Of a stretch of 64,000 bases of DNA, positions 50,049 to 60,465 are shown piece after piece. The position numbers were made by a program, and so were the translations under genes. Under the pieces are notes generated by a model. It had not been told where the DNA came from. It did no database searches and worked only from the letters and a program-made list of their open reading frames with translations. The stretch covers positions 177,437,330 through 177,501,329 of the forward strand of contig NC_066581.1 in assembly GCF_024323335.1 (NCBI RefSeq). The letters run 5' to 3'. The first letter of the stretch is position 1; every line of letters starts with the position of its first letter. The stretch is from Lathyrus oleraceus. Its lineage: Eukaryota; Streptophyta; Magnoliopsida; Fabales; Fabaceae.

Positions 50049-53000
50049 TTCTGTTATGGCTCAGTATGATTTTGATAATCCCATATACCAAGCTGAAAAG
50101 GAGAGTGAGGAAGATTGTGAACTCCCCAAAGAATTAGTCAGATTATTGAAACAGGAGGAGAGGGTCATCCAACCTCATCAGGAAGAGTTGGAGATTATCA
50201 ACCTGGGTACTGAGGACGCCAGGAGAGAGATCAAGATCGGGGCTGTTTTGAAGGAAGATGTCAAGAGAGGGCTGATCGAGATGCTGAGAGAATATGTGGA
50301 AATCTTCGCATGGTCGTATCAAGATATGCCTGGGTTGGATACAGATATTGTGGTGCACAGGCTACCTCTCAGAGAAGATTGCCCTTCAGTAAAGCAGAAG
50401 CTACGCAGAACTAGTCCTGATATGGCTGTCAAAATCAAAGAGGAAGTTCAGAAGCAGTTGGATGCAGGTTTTCTGGCAGTTACCAATTATCCCCCTTGGG
50501 TGGCCAACATCGTTCCCGTGCCGAAGAAGGATGGTAAAGTCAGGATGTGTGTCGATTACCGGGATTTAAACAGAGCCAGTCCGAAAGATGACTTCCCATT
50601 ACCTCACATTGATGTATTGGTTGATAACACGACTCAATCCTCGGTTTTCTCTTTCATGGATGGATTCTCTGGCTATAATCAGATTAAGATGGCGCCAGAA
50701 GACATGGAAAAGACGACATTCATTACACCTTGGGGCACGTTTTGCTATAAGGTGATGCCATTTGGGCTGAAGAATGCCGGTGCTACCTATCAGAGGGCTA
50801 TGCCGACTCTCTTTCATGACATGATGCACAAAGAAATTGAAGTGTACGTGGATGATATGATTGCGAAGTCTCAGACAGAAGAGGAGCACTTGGTAAACCT
50901 GCAGAAGTTGTTTGAAAGATTGAGAAAGTTCAAACTGAGGCTGAATCCAAATAAGTGTACGTTCGGGGTGAGATCCGGTAAGCTGTTGGGTTTTATTGTC
51001 AGTGAGAAAGGGATTGAGGTTGATCCAGCAAAAGTCAAAGCTATTCAAGAAATGCCTGAACCAAGAACTGAAAAGCAGGTTCGTGGGTTTTTAGGGAGAT
51101 TGAACTACATTGCACGGTTCGTATCTCACCTAACTGCCATGTGTGAACCAATTTTCAAATTGCTCAAAAAAGATCAAGCAATCAGGTGGAATGATGATTG
51201 TCAAAAAGCTTTTGATAAGATAAAAGAGTATTTGCAGAAACCTCCGATCCTTATACCTCCAGTTCCTGGGAGGCCTCTGATAATGTATCTTTCAGTGACT
51301 GAGAATTCGATGGGGTGTGTATTGGGATAGCATGACGAGTCTGGTCGAAAAGAGCATGCAATATAGTACCTTAGCAAAAAGTTTACCGACTGTGAAACGA
51401 GATATTCACTGCTCGAGAAAACTTGCTGTGCTTTGGCATGGGCTACTCGCCGACTGAGACAGTATATGTTGAACCATACTACCTTGTTGATTTCTAAGAT
51501 GGATCCAGTGAAGTACATCTTTGAGAAGCCGACTCTCACCGAGCGTGTGGCTCGTTGGCAGATGATTCTAATTGAGTATGATATCCAGTACACGTCGCAG
51601 AAGGCCATCAAAGGTAGTATTTTGTCTGATTACCTTGCCGAGCAACCAATCGATGGCTATCAGCCGATGATGTTTGAATTCCCTGATGAAGACATCATGT
51701 ATCTAAAGATGAAGGATTCTGAAGAGCCTCTTGTTGAGGAAGGACCGGATCCTGATGACAAGTGGACATTGATGTTTGATGGGGCAGTCAATGTGAATGG
51801 AAACGGTGTTGGTGCAGTACTCATCAATCCTAAGGGTGCACATTTGCCTTTTTCTGCCAGATTGACTTTTGAGGTAACCAACAATGAAGCTGAGTATGAG
51901 GCTTGTATCATGGGGATAGAAGAAGCCATCGATCTAAGGATCAAAACTCTGAACATATATGGAGATTCCGCTCTAGTGATTAACCAAGTTAATGGAGATT
52001 GGAATACTCATCAGCCGCACTTGATTCCTTATCGAGATTACACCAGAAGGATCATGACTTTCTTCAAGACAGTGAAGTTGTATCATGTCCCCCGAGATGA
52101 AAATCAAATGGCTGACGCCTTGGCTACTTTGTCGTCCATGATCAAAGTCCATTGGCATAATCATGTGCCACACGTTGCTGTGAATCGACTCGAGAGGCCT
52201 GCGTATGTGTTTGCAGCCGAGTCTGTTGTTGATGAGAAGCCGTGGTACTATGATATTAAGAATTTCCTCAAGAGCCAGGAGTATCCTGAAGGAGCGTCAA
52301 GGAATGACAAGAAAACCCTGAGGAGGGTAGCTGGAAGCTTTTATCTGAATCAGGATGATGTGTTGTACAAGAGGAACTTTGACATGGTTCTGCTCAGATG
52401 CGTGGATAGACACGAAGCAGACATATTGATGCAGGAAGTACACGAAGGATCGTTCGGTACCCATGCTAGTGGTCATGCAATGTCCAAGAAGTTGTTGAGA
52501 TCCGATTATTACTGGATGACTATGGAATCCGATTGTTTCAAATACGCTCGGAAGTGCCACAAATGCCAGATCTATGCAGATAAGGTGCATGTACTACCAA
52601 GCCCTCTGAATGTCATGAATTTGCCTTGGCCGTTTGCGATGTGGGGCATTGATATGATTGGGAAGATTGAACCCACTACTTCTAATGGACATCGCTTCAT
52701 CCTGGTTGCGATTAATTACTTCACCAAGTGGGTGGAAGCAGCTTCCTATGCTAATGTTACCAAGCAAGTGGTTGCCCGATTCATCAAGAAGAAGATAATC
52801 TGTCGTTATGGGGTTCCCGAGAGAATCATTACTGATAATGGTTTGAATCTCAATAACAAGATGATGAAAGAGCTTTGCAATGATTTTAAGATTGAACATC
52901 ACAATTCTTCTCCTTACAGACCAAAGATGACTGGTGCTGTAGAGGCGGCAAACAAGAATATTAAGAAGATTGTGCAGAAGATGGTCGTGACGTACAAGGA

Positions 53001-53493
53001 TTGGCATGAGATGTTGCCTTTCGCTTTGCATGGATACTGTACCTCAGTATGTACGTCGACCGGGGCAACCCCTTACTCCCTTGTGTATGGTGTGGAAGTA
53101 GTCCTACCTGTTGAAGTGGAGATTCCTTCTTTGAGAGTCTTGCTGGATGTCAAGCTAGACGAAGCTGAGTGGATTCGGACAAGGTTCAATGAGTTGAGCC
53201 TTATTGAAGAGAGGCGGTTAGCAGCTGTGTGCCATGGGCAAATGTATCAGAGAAGGATGAAGAAGGCCTTTGATCAGAAAGTGCGTCCTCGAAGCTATCA
53301 GACAAGTGATTTAGTTTTGAAGAGGATCCTTCCTCCCGGTACAGATAATAGGGGCAAATGGACTCCGAATTACGAAGGTCCATATGTTGTTAAGAAGGTC
53401 TTCTCTGGTGGAGCCTTGATGCTTACAACTATGGATGGTGAAGATTTTTCGTCCCCTGTGAACTCAGACGTAGTCAAAAAATACTTCGCCTAA
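50049..53493 (+). pseudogene. Ogre pol: RT-RNase H-archaeal-type RNase H-integrase, two stops
   Basis: One frame from 50049 (ATG 50056) to TAA 53491-53493, broken by TAG at 51328-51330 and 51364-51366. RT: 'VPVPKKDGKVRMCVDYRDLN', 'FCYKVMPFGLKNAGATYQRA' and the catalytic YVDD (50845-50856). A first RNase H region follows ('RPLIMYLSVTENSMGCVLG', then 'SKKFTDCETRYSLLEK'), which holds both stops. A second RNase H of RVT_3/archaeal type is intact: 'LMFDGAVNVNGNGVGAVLIN', 'NNEAEYEACIMGIEEA', 'YGDSALVINQVNG'. Integrase: 'CHKCQ' zinc finger, 'GIDMIG', 'ITDNG' and 'VEAANKNIKK' give the DDE triad. Two RNase H domains are known for the Tat lineage. Confidence 0.92.
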
Positions 53494-54240
53494 ATTGACC
53501 CGCTAGACGAAAAGAATAAAAAAGTCCAGGAAAAAAAGGGCATCCCGGCGAACCAAGGAAAAAAAGAAAAGGTTCGGGCAAAAGTTAGGGATAAAGAATG
53601 AAAAGAATATGTACACCCGATAAGTCGAAAACCCGTAGGGGCGGCTTAGGCAAAAATGGGTATCCTGGTGGATTGAAAACCTGAAAAGGCGATCCAGGAA
53701 AAAGAGGGATTAAAGCGAAGGCTACAGTCTGAGTTATCTGTACTTCATCGCGCTTCATCGTCTACCATCCTGAAGGATATGATTGGTCCGATCAGTCTTC
53801 TCAGAAAGCAAGGAATTTGGGGGAAATTGAGGATCTGTGAGTCATAACAGAATTGGGAAATAGTGGATGTCGTATTCACATTGCCATTAGGGTAGATTTT
53901 CCTTTTGTGCGCAATTACCTCTTCCTAGGAATTGCTTCCGATTGTACTTGCCTTTTCAGGCCCATTTTCAATCAATAAAAGTAGTTATTCAGTTAAATTG
54001 CTCTCTTGTTTTTATTTTACTGTTTTGTTTGCAAAAAACGTCCGAATTTTTGATAAACATTGCATATAAAAAACATGAAGGCTAGACAATAACGTGCGGA
54101 AAGATAAAACATTTGAAAATCATTTTGAATGTTGAGTACACTTCGGTGTATCTTGTCCATACAATCCCATGGGACATGTATGTCTTGTTGTGTTGCAGGT
54201 TATTATCTTTGATCGCTGGTTAGAGCAGATGAGCCCAGTT
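53494..54240 (+). other. Ogre 3' UTR, proximal part
   Basis: Purine-rich non-coding region after pol ('aaaaaaagg', 'gggcggcttagg', 'aatttgggggaaattg'). The tract at about 53812-53826 looks like a polypurine tract, but no LTR start follows it. No frame with a domain. Confidence 0.6.
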
Positions 54241-55440
54241 TATTCAAAAAAGTTTCAACACTGCCCGGTAGTGTGAGAAGTCGGGTTGTCTAAAGCAAGT
54301 TCGGGACTTGTCTCCCCAGCATATTCGAGATCAGGGATTCCCCAACAGAATTGAGGACGTTTCCCCAGCAGGCTTGAAAGTGGCTCTTTCCCTAGCAAGT
54401 CTGAAAGCTTTTAGAATTGTTTTTCCCCGGCAGAGGCGTCGGTGGGTAGTTTGTCCCTCAGCAGCAGGCCTGAAAGTTGATCTTTCCCCAGCAGGTCTGA
54501 AGATTGTTAGTTCCCCACTAAGCCTGAAGGTTGCTATATCCCCAGCGGAGGTGTCTGTGGGTAGTTTATTCCTCAGCAGTCGGGCATGAATTACTGTAAT
54601 CCTCAGCAGGGTCGTGAATGCCTTTCCCCAGCAGGGTTGTGATTGTTTTCCTCATCAAGTTTGAAGTGGGTAGTCTTCCCAGCGGAGGTTTGCGTTGATG
54701 GTTTTCCCCGACGAAGTCCCCAAGCGGATCATGTTCGGTAAAAATTATCCCCAGTAGAGTTAATCCTGCCCGTGGGTTGGTAGTTATCCTAGTGGAGATA
54801 AGCATTGGTGTGGTTTCCCCTAGCGGAGTCTCCAAGTGGATTGGATTCAGTGAAAGTTGTCCCCGATGGGATTTATCCTTTCTCCAGCATCGGTGCTATT
54901 CCCCAGCACGTTTGAGAGGTTGGTGTGTTCCCTAGACAGAGACTCCCCAGTTGACTTGATTTCTCTGCCGTCCCCAGAGTATCAGATCAGCAAAGCACCC
55001 CCAGTAGTGCGTCTCCCCACAGAGTTGGAGGATCAAATCAGAATTGCGTGCTCGGCGGAGCGACCAGTTCTCCTCAGCGGGATTTTTCTTCATTTTGCAT
55101 CTTGCATAATCATTGCATCCTCAAATAGCGTAGCATTTCCATTCAATATGGAGCATTACGCCATAGAAACTCAAACATATGCATACATGTACTAAACCTA
55201 ATTGGAAATTATCCCTAGCAGAGGCGGATCATTTTTCAACATATGAACGACACATTTGCAGCAGTTGCTCCTAACGGTGTTCAGAACTGATGCTCCCCAT
55301 AGAGGTTTATTTCCTCTCCCGTCAGTGAAAGGAAAGCTTGACTCCCCTGAGTAGTCCCCGACAAGTGTATGGCGTTGTCCTGACATATGTAGATGTCATC
55401 CTTACGATACCAGTAGGTGTCGTGTTGATCCCCCCGTGTG
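54240..55440 (+). repeat. Diverged CCCCAGCAG-rich repeats in the Ogre 3' UTR
   Basis: Short diverged units around 'ttccccagcaggtctgaaag' recur every 30-45 bp from 54310 to about 55100, with variants 'ccccagcgg' and 'cctagtggag'. They look like an old, degraded tandem array. Open frames across it (54308-54589, 54857-55195) have no domain. Confidence 0.65.
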
Positions 55441-55464
55441 AGTCCTTCCTTTTTGGTGTCAGTA

Positions 55465-56435
55465 GACATCATCGTTCGATGTCCGTAACGTCGAGTTCTT
55501 CCTATTCATCGTCTTTCGATGTCTAGTCGTGGTTCCCTTCTCCCATTTATCCGTTGATGTCTGGTCGAGCCTTTCCTATTCGTCCGTTGGCGTCTAGTCG
55601 TGGTTTCTCTTCCTATTCATCGTCTTTCGATGTCTAGTCGTGGTTCCTTTCTCCCATTCATCCGTTGATGTCTGGTCGAGTCTTTCCTATTCGTCCGTTG
55701 ACGTCTAGTCATGGTTTCTCTTCCCACTCATCGTCTTTCGATGTCTGGTCGTGGCTTCTTTCTCCCATTCATCCGTTGATGTCTGGTCGAGTCTTTCCTA
55801 TTCGTCCGTTGACGTCTAGTCGTGGTTTCTCTTCCCACTCATCGTATTTCGATGTTTGGTCGTGGCTTCTTTCTCCCATTCATCCGTTGATGTCTGGTCG
55901 AGTCTTTCCTATTTGTCCGTTGACGTCTAGTCGTGGTTTCTCTTCCCACTCATCGTCTTTCGATGTCTGGTCGTGGCTTCTTTCTCCCATTCATCCGTTG
56001 ATGTCTGGTCGAGTTATTCCTATTCATTCTTTGACGTCTAGTCGTGGTTCCTTTCTCCCATTCATCCGTTGATGTCTGGTCGGGGTTTTTTTTATTCCTA
56101 TTTGTCCGTTGACGTCTGTTCGTGGTTTCTTTATTCCCATTCATCGTCTGTCGATGTCTGGTCGTGGTTTCTTTATTCCTATTCGTCCGTTGACGTCTGG
56201 TCGTGGTTTCTTTTCCCATTCATCGTCTTTCGATGTCTGGTCGTGGCTTCTTTCTCCCATTCATCCGTTGGTGTCTGGTCGAGTCTTTCCTATTCGTCTT
56301 TTGACGTCTAGTCGTAGTTTCTTTATTCCTATTCGTCCGTTGACGTCTAGTCGTAGTTTCTCTTCCCATTCATCATCTGTCGATATCTGGTCGTGGTTTC
56401 TTTATTCCCATGCATCCCATGATGTATGGTAGTGG
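55465..56435 (+). repeat. 111-bp tandem array of three 37-bp subunits (Ogre 3' UTR)
   Basis: The phrase 'tccgttgatgtctggtcg' occurs at 55550, 55661, 55772, 55883 and 55994, spaced exactly 111 bp. Each 111-bp unit has three related 37-bp subunits (cores 'gttgatgtctggtcg', 'gttgacgtctagtcg', 'tttcgatgtctggtcg'). The order becomes irregular after about 56080. Because 111 is divisible by 3, frames stay open across it (55665-56072 plus, 55950-56219 minus), which is an artefact. Tandem repeats in this place are a known source of satellites in Fabeae Ogre elements. Confidence 0.9.
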
Positions 56436-56679
56436 TTCGGTCTCCGATAAAACCCAAAATCCCCAGTAGAGTCGTTGGTAAACGTCTTGTTTGGTCCAGT
56501 GGTAAAAATCAAATTCCCAGTGGAAGTTGCCATTGATGAACATTCTTTTCTTTGATCATCCCCCGCAGAGTGAAAATTTCTACGGTTCTTCGGTATTCAA
56601 TCCCTGTGTACCTTGAAGGTCTGACAGTCGTTTCTCTCATCCGTTCAGGTTCCCAGCTGATTGAATAGGGGCAGATGTA
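56436..56679 (+). other. Ogre 3' UTR, distal part
   Basis: Non-coding, with a few more 'ccccagtagag' type units. It ends at 56679 where another element begins (TGTTAGATACCC). The polypurine tract and 3' LTR of the Ogre are therefore displaced, presumably beyond the right edge. Confidence 0.6.
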
Positions 56680-56806
56680 TGTTAGATACCCAAAAGTGCT
56701 TATTTGAGCTATCAAATATGGGCATCTTTCACTCCATTTCCTTGCTAAAGTGTTCGAAACCACCTTTGTTTTAGATGAATTACAATACAATGATAAACGA
56801 TCTTGG
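56680..56806 (+). repeat. 5' LTR start of the gag-only element
   Basis: Start TGTTAGATACCC, matching 60339-60464 with three mismatches. The LTR certainly extends further right, but its end is not defined because only the first part of the 3' LTR is in the window. Confidence 0.75.
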
Positions 56807-56916
56807 TACCTTTGATTTGTGTGTTATTGTGCAGGAATTAGGCATGAAATAATAGAAAATGAAGGCACAAGAAAGTTGGCAAAGGGACTAAAAAAAGGAT
56901 GCATTCATCAGCTTGC

Positions 56917-57510
56917 TCGCTAGGCGAGGGCTGTGGCGAAGAGCTCGCTAGGCGAGCACCCAACGAGCACCCAGCGAACAACTCCAGTATTTTACAGTAG
57001 CAAACATCAATAAGCTCGCTAGGCGAGCAGCCAGTGAAGGTGGTAGCGAACATGTCCAGACATGGTCAAAAGCGCAGCCAGCACTCACTCGCTAGGCGAG
57101 CCATTAGCGAGCTCCCAGCGAGCAATTCTAGTAGCAAAACCTCTTAAGCTCGCTCGAGCGAAGGTTGAAGCGTGGGCTTCGCCTAGCGAAGGTTTTGTTC
57201 GCCTAGCAAACATGCAAATATGGCAAAGGATATTTCTTTAGGGGAATGAGTGCATTAGGTTTTGCATGTGGGTGTAGATTTGCATTGCATGTACCTTAGA
57301 ACGATGCCTTTCATGATAAATCATTTTGTTCTGAAATAGATACCATGAGACCTTGGGTTTTTCTGAAATTTCAGTGTAAACATTGCAGAACCCAAAAACC
57401 CGTAAGATTCGCTAGCAACTCGCTAAGCAAATCAGTGGCGAGCATTCGCTGCCACTTCGCTAGGCGAACCTGTAGCGAAGCTTCGCTAGGTTCTCCCTAG
57501 GCGAAGCAGC
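56917..57510. repeat. Cluster of TCGCTAGGCGA inverted motifs
   Basis: The 11-mer TCGCTAGGCGA (arms TCGC/GCGA around TAG) occurs exactly at 56917, 56945, 57016, 57089 and 57457, and as its reverse complement at 57179, with many near copies ('agcgag', 'tagcgaag'). The region is GC- and CpG-rich against an AT-rich background. Confidence 0.85.
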
Positions 57511-57593
57511 AGCGACCATGACAGTAGTTGGAATTCTGTTTTGCTTTCTAATCTGTTTTGTGTTTGTGTTGTTTCCTCTCTATGTCTTTGCAG

Positions 57594-58850
57594 ATGGAAT
57601 CCAGGTCCGGCGCTTCGAAAAAGGGAAAGGGCGGGAACACTTCCCGTCCCGTGCCCATACAATTCGACACCGACAAATTTGTCGGGCCAAAGCAAGCAGC
57701 TAGATATGTTGCTTTGGAAAAGAGAAAGATTTTGCCGGAAAAGAGATTTATAATCAACCCTGAAGGCACCTACGGTACATTCGCCGGGTTGATTCACAGC
57801 AAAAATTGGGACCAGTTGATATCTCCCCTGGAGCATTATGACATCGCAACAGTGCGTGAGTTCTACGCGAACGCACTGCCGAACGACGACGAGCCATTCA
57901 CATGGACGTCTAGAGTGTCCGACCGTCCTGTTGCCTTCGATCGGGATGCAATTAACTGTGTCCTGGGTGAACCGCTCCATCTGGGAGCCAATGAGAGAGA
58001 CACTTACGATAGAGATTTAAGGCTTCACCGGGATACCGATTCAATTTCTGCTGCCCTGCTCTTGGAAGGGAAATCAGTTGAGCTGAACCCATCTGGGGTT
58101 CCGATGAGATACCATAGGGAGGACATGATTCCCTTGGCTCAACTGATCCTTTTGTTGGTTCTTACAAACATAAAACCCAAGTCTCACACTTCTACCGTGC
58201 CGATCCCAGTGGCACACTTGGTTCACTGCATCCTCACGAATATCCAGATTAAGGTGGCGAGGATTATTGCTTTGGAGTTGAAGTCCGTGATTGAAAGCGG
58301 GCTAAAGTCGGGGGCACGAGTGAATTGTCCCCTTTCTTTCCCGTATCTAATCCTGGCTTTGTGCCAACAAGCGAGGGTGAGGCTACCCTCCAAGGGTTAA
58401 GTAAGGATCCCGCCGGCCATTGATGACAGATACGTGGCCAAGTACTGCAAACCAAAGAATTTAAGAAGTAGTTCAGCTGCTGAGGTTACCGGGGCTTCTG
58501 ATGGTCCTAGTACTTTTACTCTAGGATCCGATCCTTTCCAGCAGGCTGTCTGCAACTATAACTGGGATTGGATGGCGGCAACTCAGCGCGCCATGCTTGA
58601 TATGCACGATTCTATGCAGCTGTTACAGTTGCAGATGCGTGACCCCTCCGGTGAGCATTCTATGATGACTCGTGAGCAGTTTTTGTAGCACGCTAGCTGG
58701 CCTGTGGACAGGCCTAAGTTTGGAGAGGGGGCGGGTGCTGGTGCAGCTGGTGCTGGTGCTTCTTCTGGTGCTGCTGAAGATGATGATGATGATGATGCTA
58801 CCGGTTCTGAAGCCGGTAGTGATGAGGGTTATGAGTCCTTGGAGGGCTAA
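57594..58850 (+). pseudogene. Gag-like 'putative plant transposon' protein, two premature stops
   Basis: ATG 57594 ('MESRSGASKKGKGG') directly follows 'tctatgtctttgcag', a good splice acceptor; the longer open frame from 57558 would run through it. The frame has 418 codons to TAA 58848-58850, with TAA at 58398-58400 and TAG at 58686-58688. The N-terminus is basic, then 'TDKFVGPKQAARYVALEKRK' and 'FTWTSRVSDRPVAFDRDAIN', a family I know as plant transposon-associated (Pfam putative plant transposon protein; named from memory). The end is Gly/Ala-rich, then a run of six aspartates and 'EGYESLEG'. A particle or RNA-binding role is inferred only from its place in an LTR element. Confidence 0.7.
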
Positions 58851-60300
58851 ATTTGTTTTATTTTTTATATTATGTTTTATTTTTATTGTATTTTCAGATT
58901 TGTTATATTTCTATTTTGGTTATGTACTTTTGGGGTGTTTTGTCCCCCATGCACAATTTTAAATTTTGAAGTAATGTTATTATTTATGTTTTAAATTTCT
59001 TTTGTTTTAATAAATTTTTGGTTGGTTGAGTGTCAAACCTTCTAGATTGGTTGCTCCTCAAAGAAGTATCCAATGAAGGTGCATCCGAGCTTGGATGACA
59101 ATGATAAAAATAAACAAGTGAATAATGCTAAGGTACATGGTTACCTCCGGCTAGAATTTTAGAATGCATTAAGAACTTTACTCTTTTTTGTAATTGAATA
59201 TTGTCTTTTTGCAACATAATTGAATGAATGTTTCATCTAGGACTTAAAACCACAAATTGTGAGGAAACCTCCATTGTACACTTAAATGCTGGATTCTAAT
59301 AAGCTTTGTTGATTCATTTGATTCATGCTTTGTCTTTTATTATTGTGAATATGTGGAAGCAATTAGAAATGATCAAGGCACTTGTTTTCTATCAAGCACA
59401 ACCAGTTCCAAATACAACTTACCTGTGAGCAGAGAGAGTATTCGTTAACCCCTTTGAGCTTAAACAGTTGCATCTCAGCTTGAAATAAAGCGAGATTTCA
59501 AAAATCTTTTTTTTTGAAACCCGAAAATTTTTGATAATTGTTCTTTTGCCGTAAAAAGTCAAGAGAATTCACTTAGGGTGAGTAAGAAATAAGTTGGGGA
59601 GAACGAAAATGAGAATCGGTAAGTGCCACAGCTCTTGAAAAACCGAGCAAGCATAATTTTTTTTTATATAAAATATAGAAAAGAGAAACATCTGTTTTGT
59701 AAATATGATGTGAAAGAAAAGAAAAAATAGAGAAAATGAAAATGAATGCTTGCTTGGAAGGAAAATAGTGAAAAACAAAAATTGAGTTGTGAAATAAGAG
59801 TTGTGAAGGTTTCAAATGAGAAACAAATGGAACGAAGTTGAGATGTGTAAATAATGTACAGTGAATGCCACTTTTGCATCGGCAATTTCGTTTTCAATGG
59901 CCTTAGAAATGACCCTTGTTTGTTAACCTAACCAAGCTTCAACCGAAAAGTCCTTAGTGATCTTCGTGCTTCCACATTACCATTTATAATTGTTAGACAT
60001 TGTATGAACTGAATTGATTTCTTCATTGTTTGTTGGAGAGTGAGATTATTCCCGCGGTTGCAAACGCGTAATTTCTTCAATCCTTATTCGAAGAGGAGAG
60101 ATAGGGTGATTCATTCAAGATAATATTGTTGTGGATAGATACATATTTCGCATTGCTATTAAGTTTTAGTTCTTGTGTATAATGTTATTCTAACCGTTGG
60201 AAATTTGTATCTGCTGATTCTCTTGTGTTTGAGCCATTTTATCCGACTTCGGAGAAACCTTTTTCTTAAAGCAAATCCTCTTGTCCTATAAGAGGCATAC
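58851..60300 (+). other. 3' non-coding region of the gag-only element
   Basis: AT-rich and non-coding. Short frames (e.g. 59569-59897 on the minus strand) are low-complexity Phe/Ser/Leu translations. No pol motifs found in any frame shown. Confidence 0.65.
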
Positions 60301-60338
60301 TTTGCTTGAGGACAAGCAAGAATCTAGTTGGGGAGAGT
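60301..60338 (+). other. Polypurine tract of the gag-only element
   Basis: 'gaggacaagcaagaatc' then 'tagttggggagagt' directly before TGTTAGATACCC. It has the same architecture as the Athila-like polypurine tract at 2763-2790 on the other strand. Confidence 0.75.
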
Positions 60339-60465
60339 TGTTAGATACCCAAAATTGCTTATTTGAGCTATCAAATATGGGCATCTTTCACTCCATTTCC
60401 TTTCTAAAGTGTTCGAAACCACCTTTGTTTTAGATGAATTGCAATACAATGATAAACGATCTTGC
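60339..60465 (+). repeat. 3' LTR of the gag-only element, truncated
   Basis: Matches the first 126 bp of the LTR at 56680, then stops where an inverted Ogre LTR begins. The last five bases, cttgc, are the candidate target site. Confidence 0.75.

Larger units (their letters stand above)
56680..60465 (+). mobile_element. Non-autonomous LTR retrotransposon with only a gag-like ORF
   Basis: Direct repeats starting TGTTAGATACCC at 56680 and 60339 are 126 bp long where both are visible, with 3 mismatches. The second copy directly follows a polypurine tract. Between them is one gag-like pseudogene (57594-58850) and no pol. The element lies in the Ogre 3' UTR (left flank atgta) and its 3' LTR is cut at 60465/60466 by an inverted Ogre LTR. 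The 5' LTR right end and PBS could not be placed. The polypurine context suggests the Athila group. Confidence 0.75.

Noticed and set aside
53812..53826. 'aatttgggggaaattg' as the Ogre polypurine tract
   Set aside because: No LTR start follows, and the 3' UTR continues with tandem arrays to 56679. The true tract is probably beyond the right edge.
55665..56219. Open frames of 135 and 89 aa with repeated Ser/Phe/Trp or Thr/Arg motifs
   Set aside because: They translate the 111-bp tandem array. The unit is a multiple of 3, so the frame stays open by arithmetic.
57486..57980. 164-aa minus-strand frame opposite the gag-like ORF
   Set aside because: A shadow of the plus-strand gag-like pseudogene, with no domain of its own.
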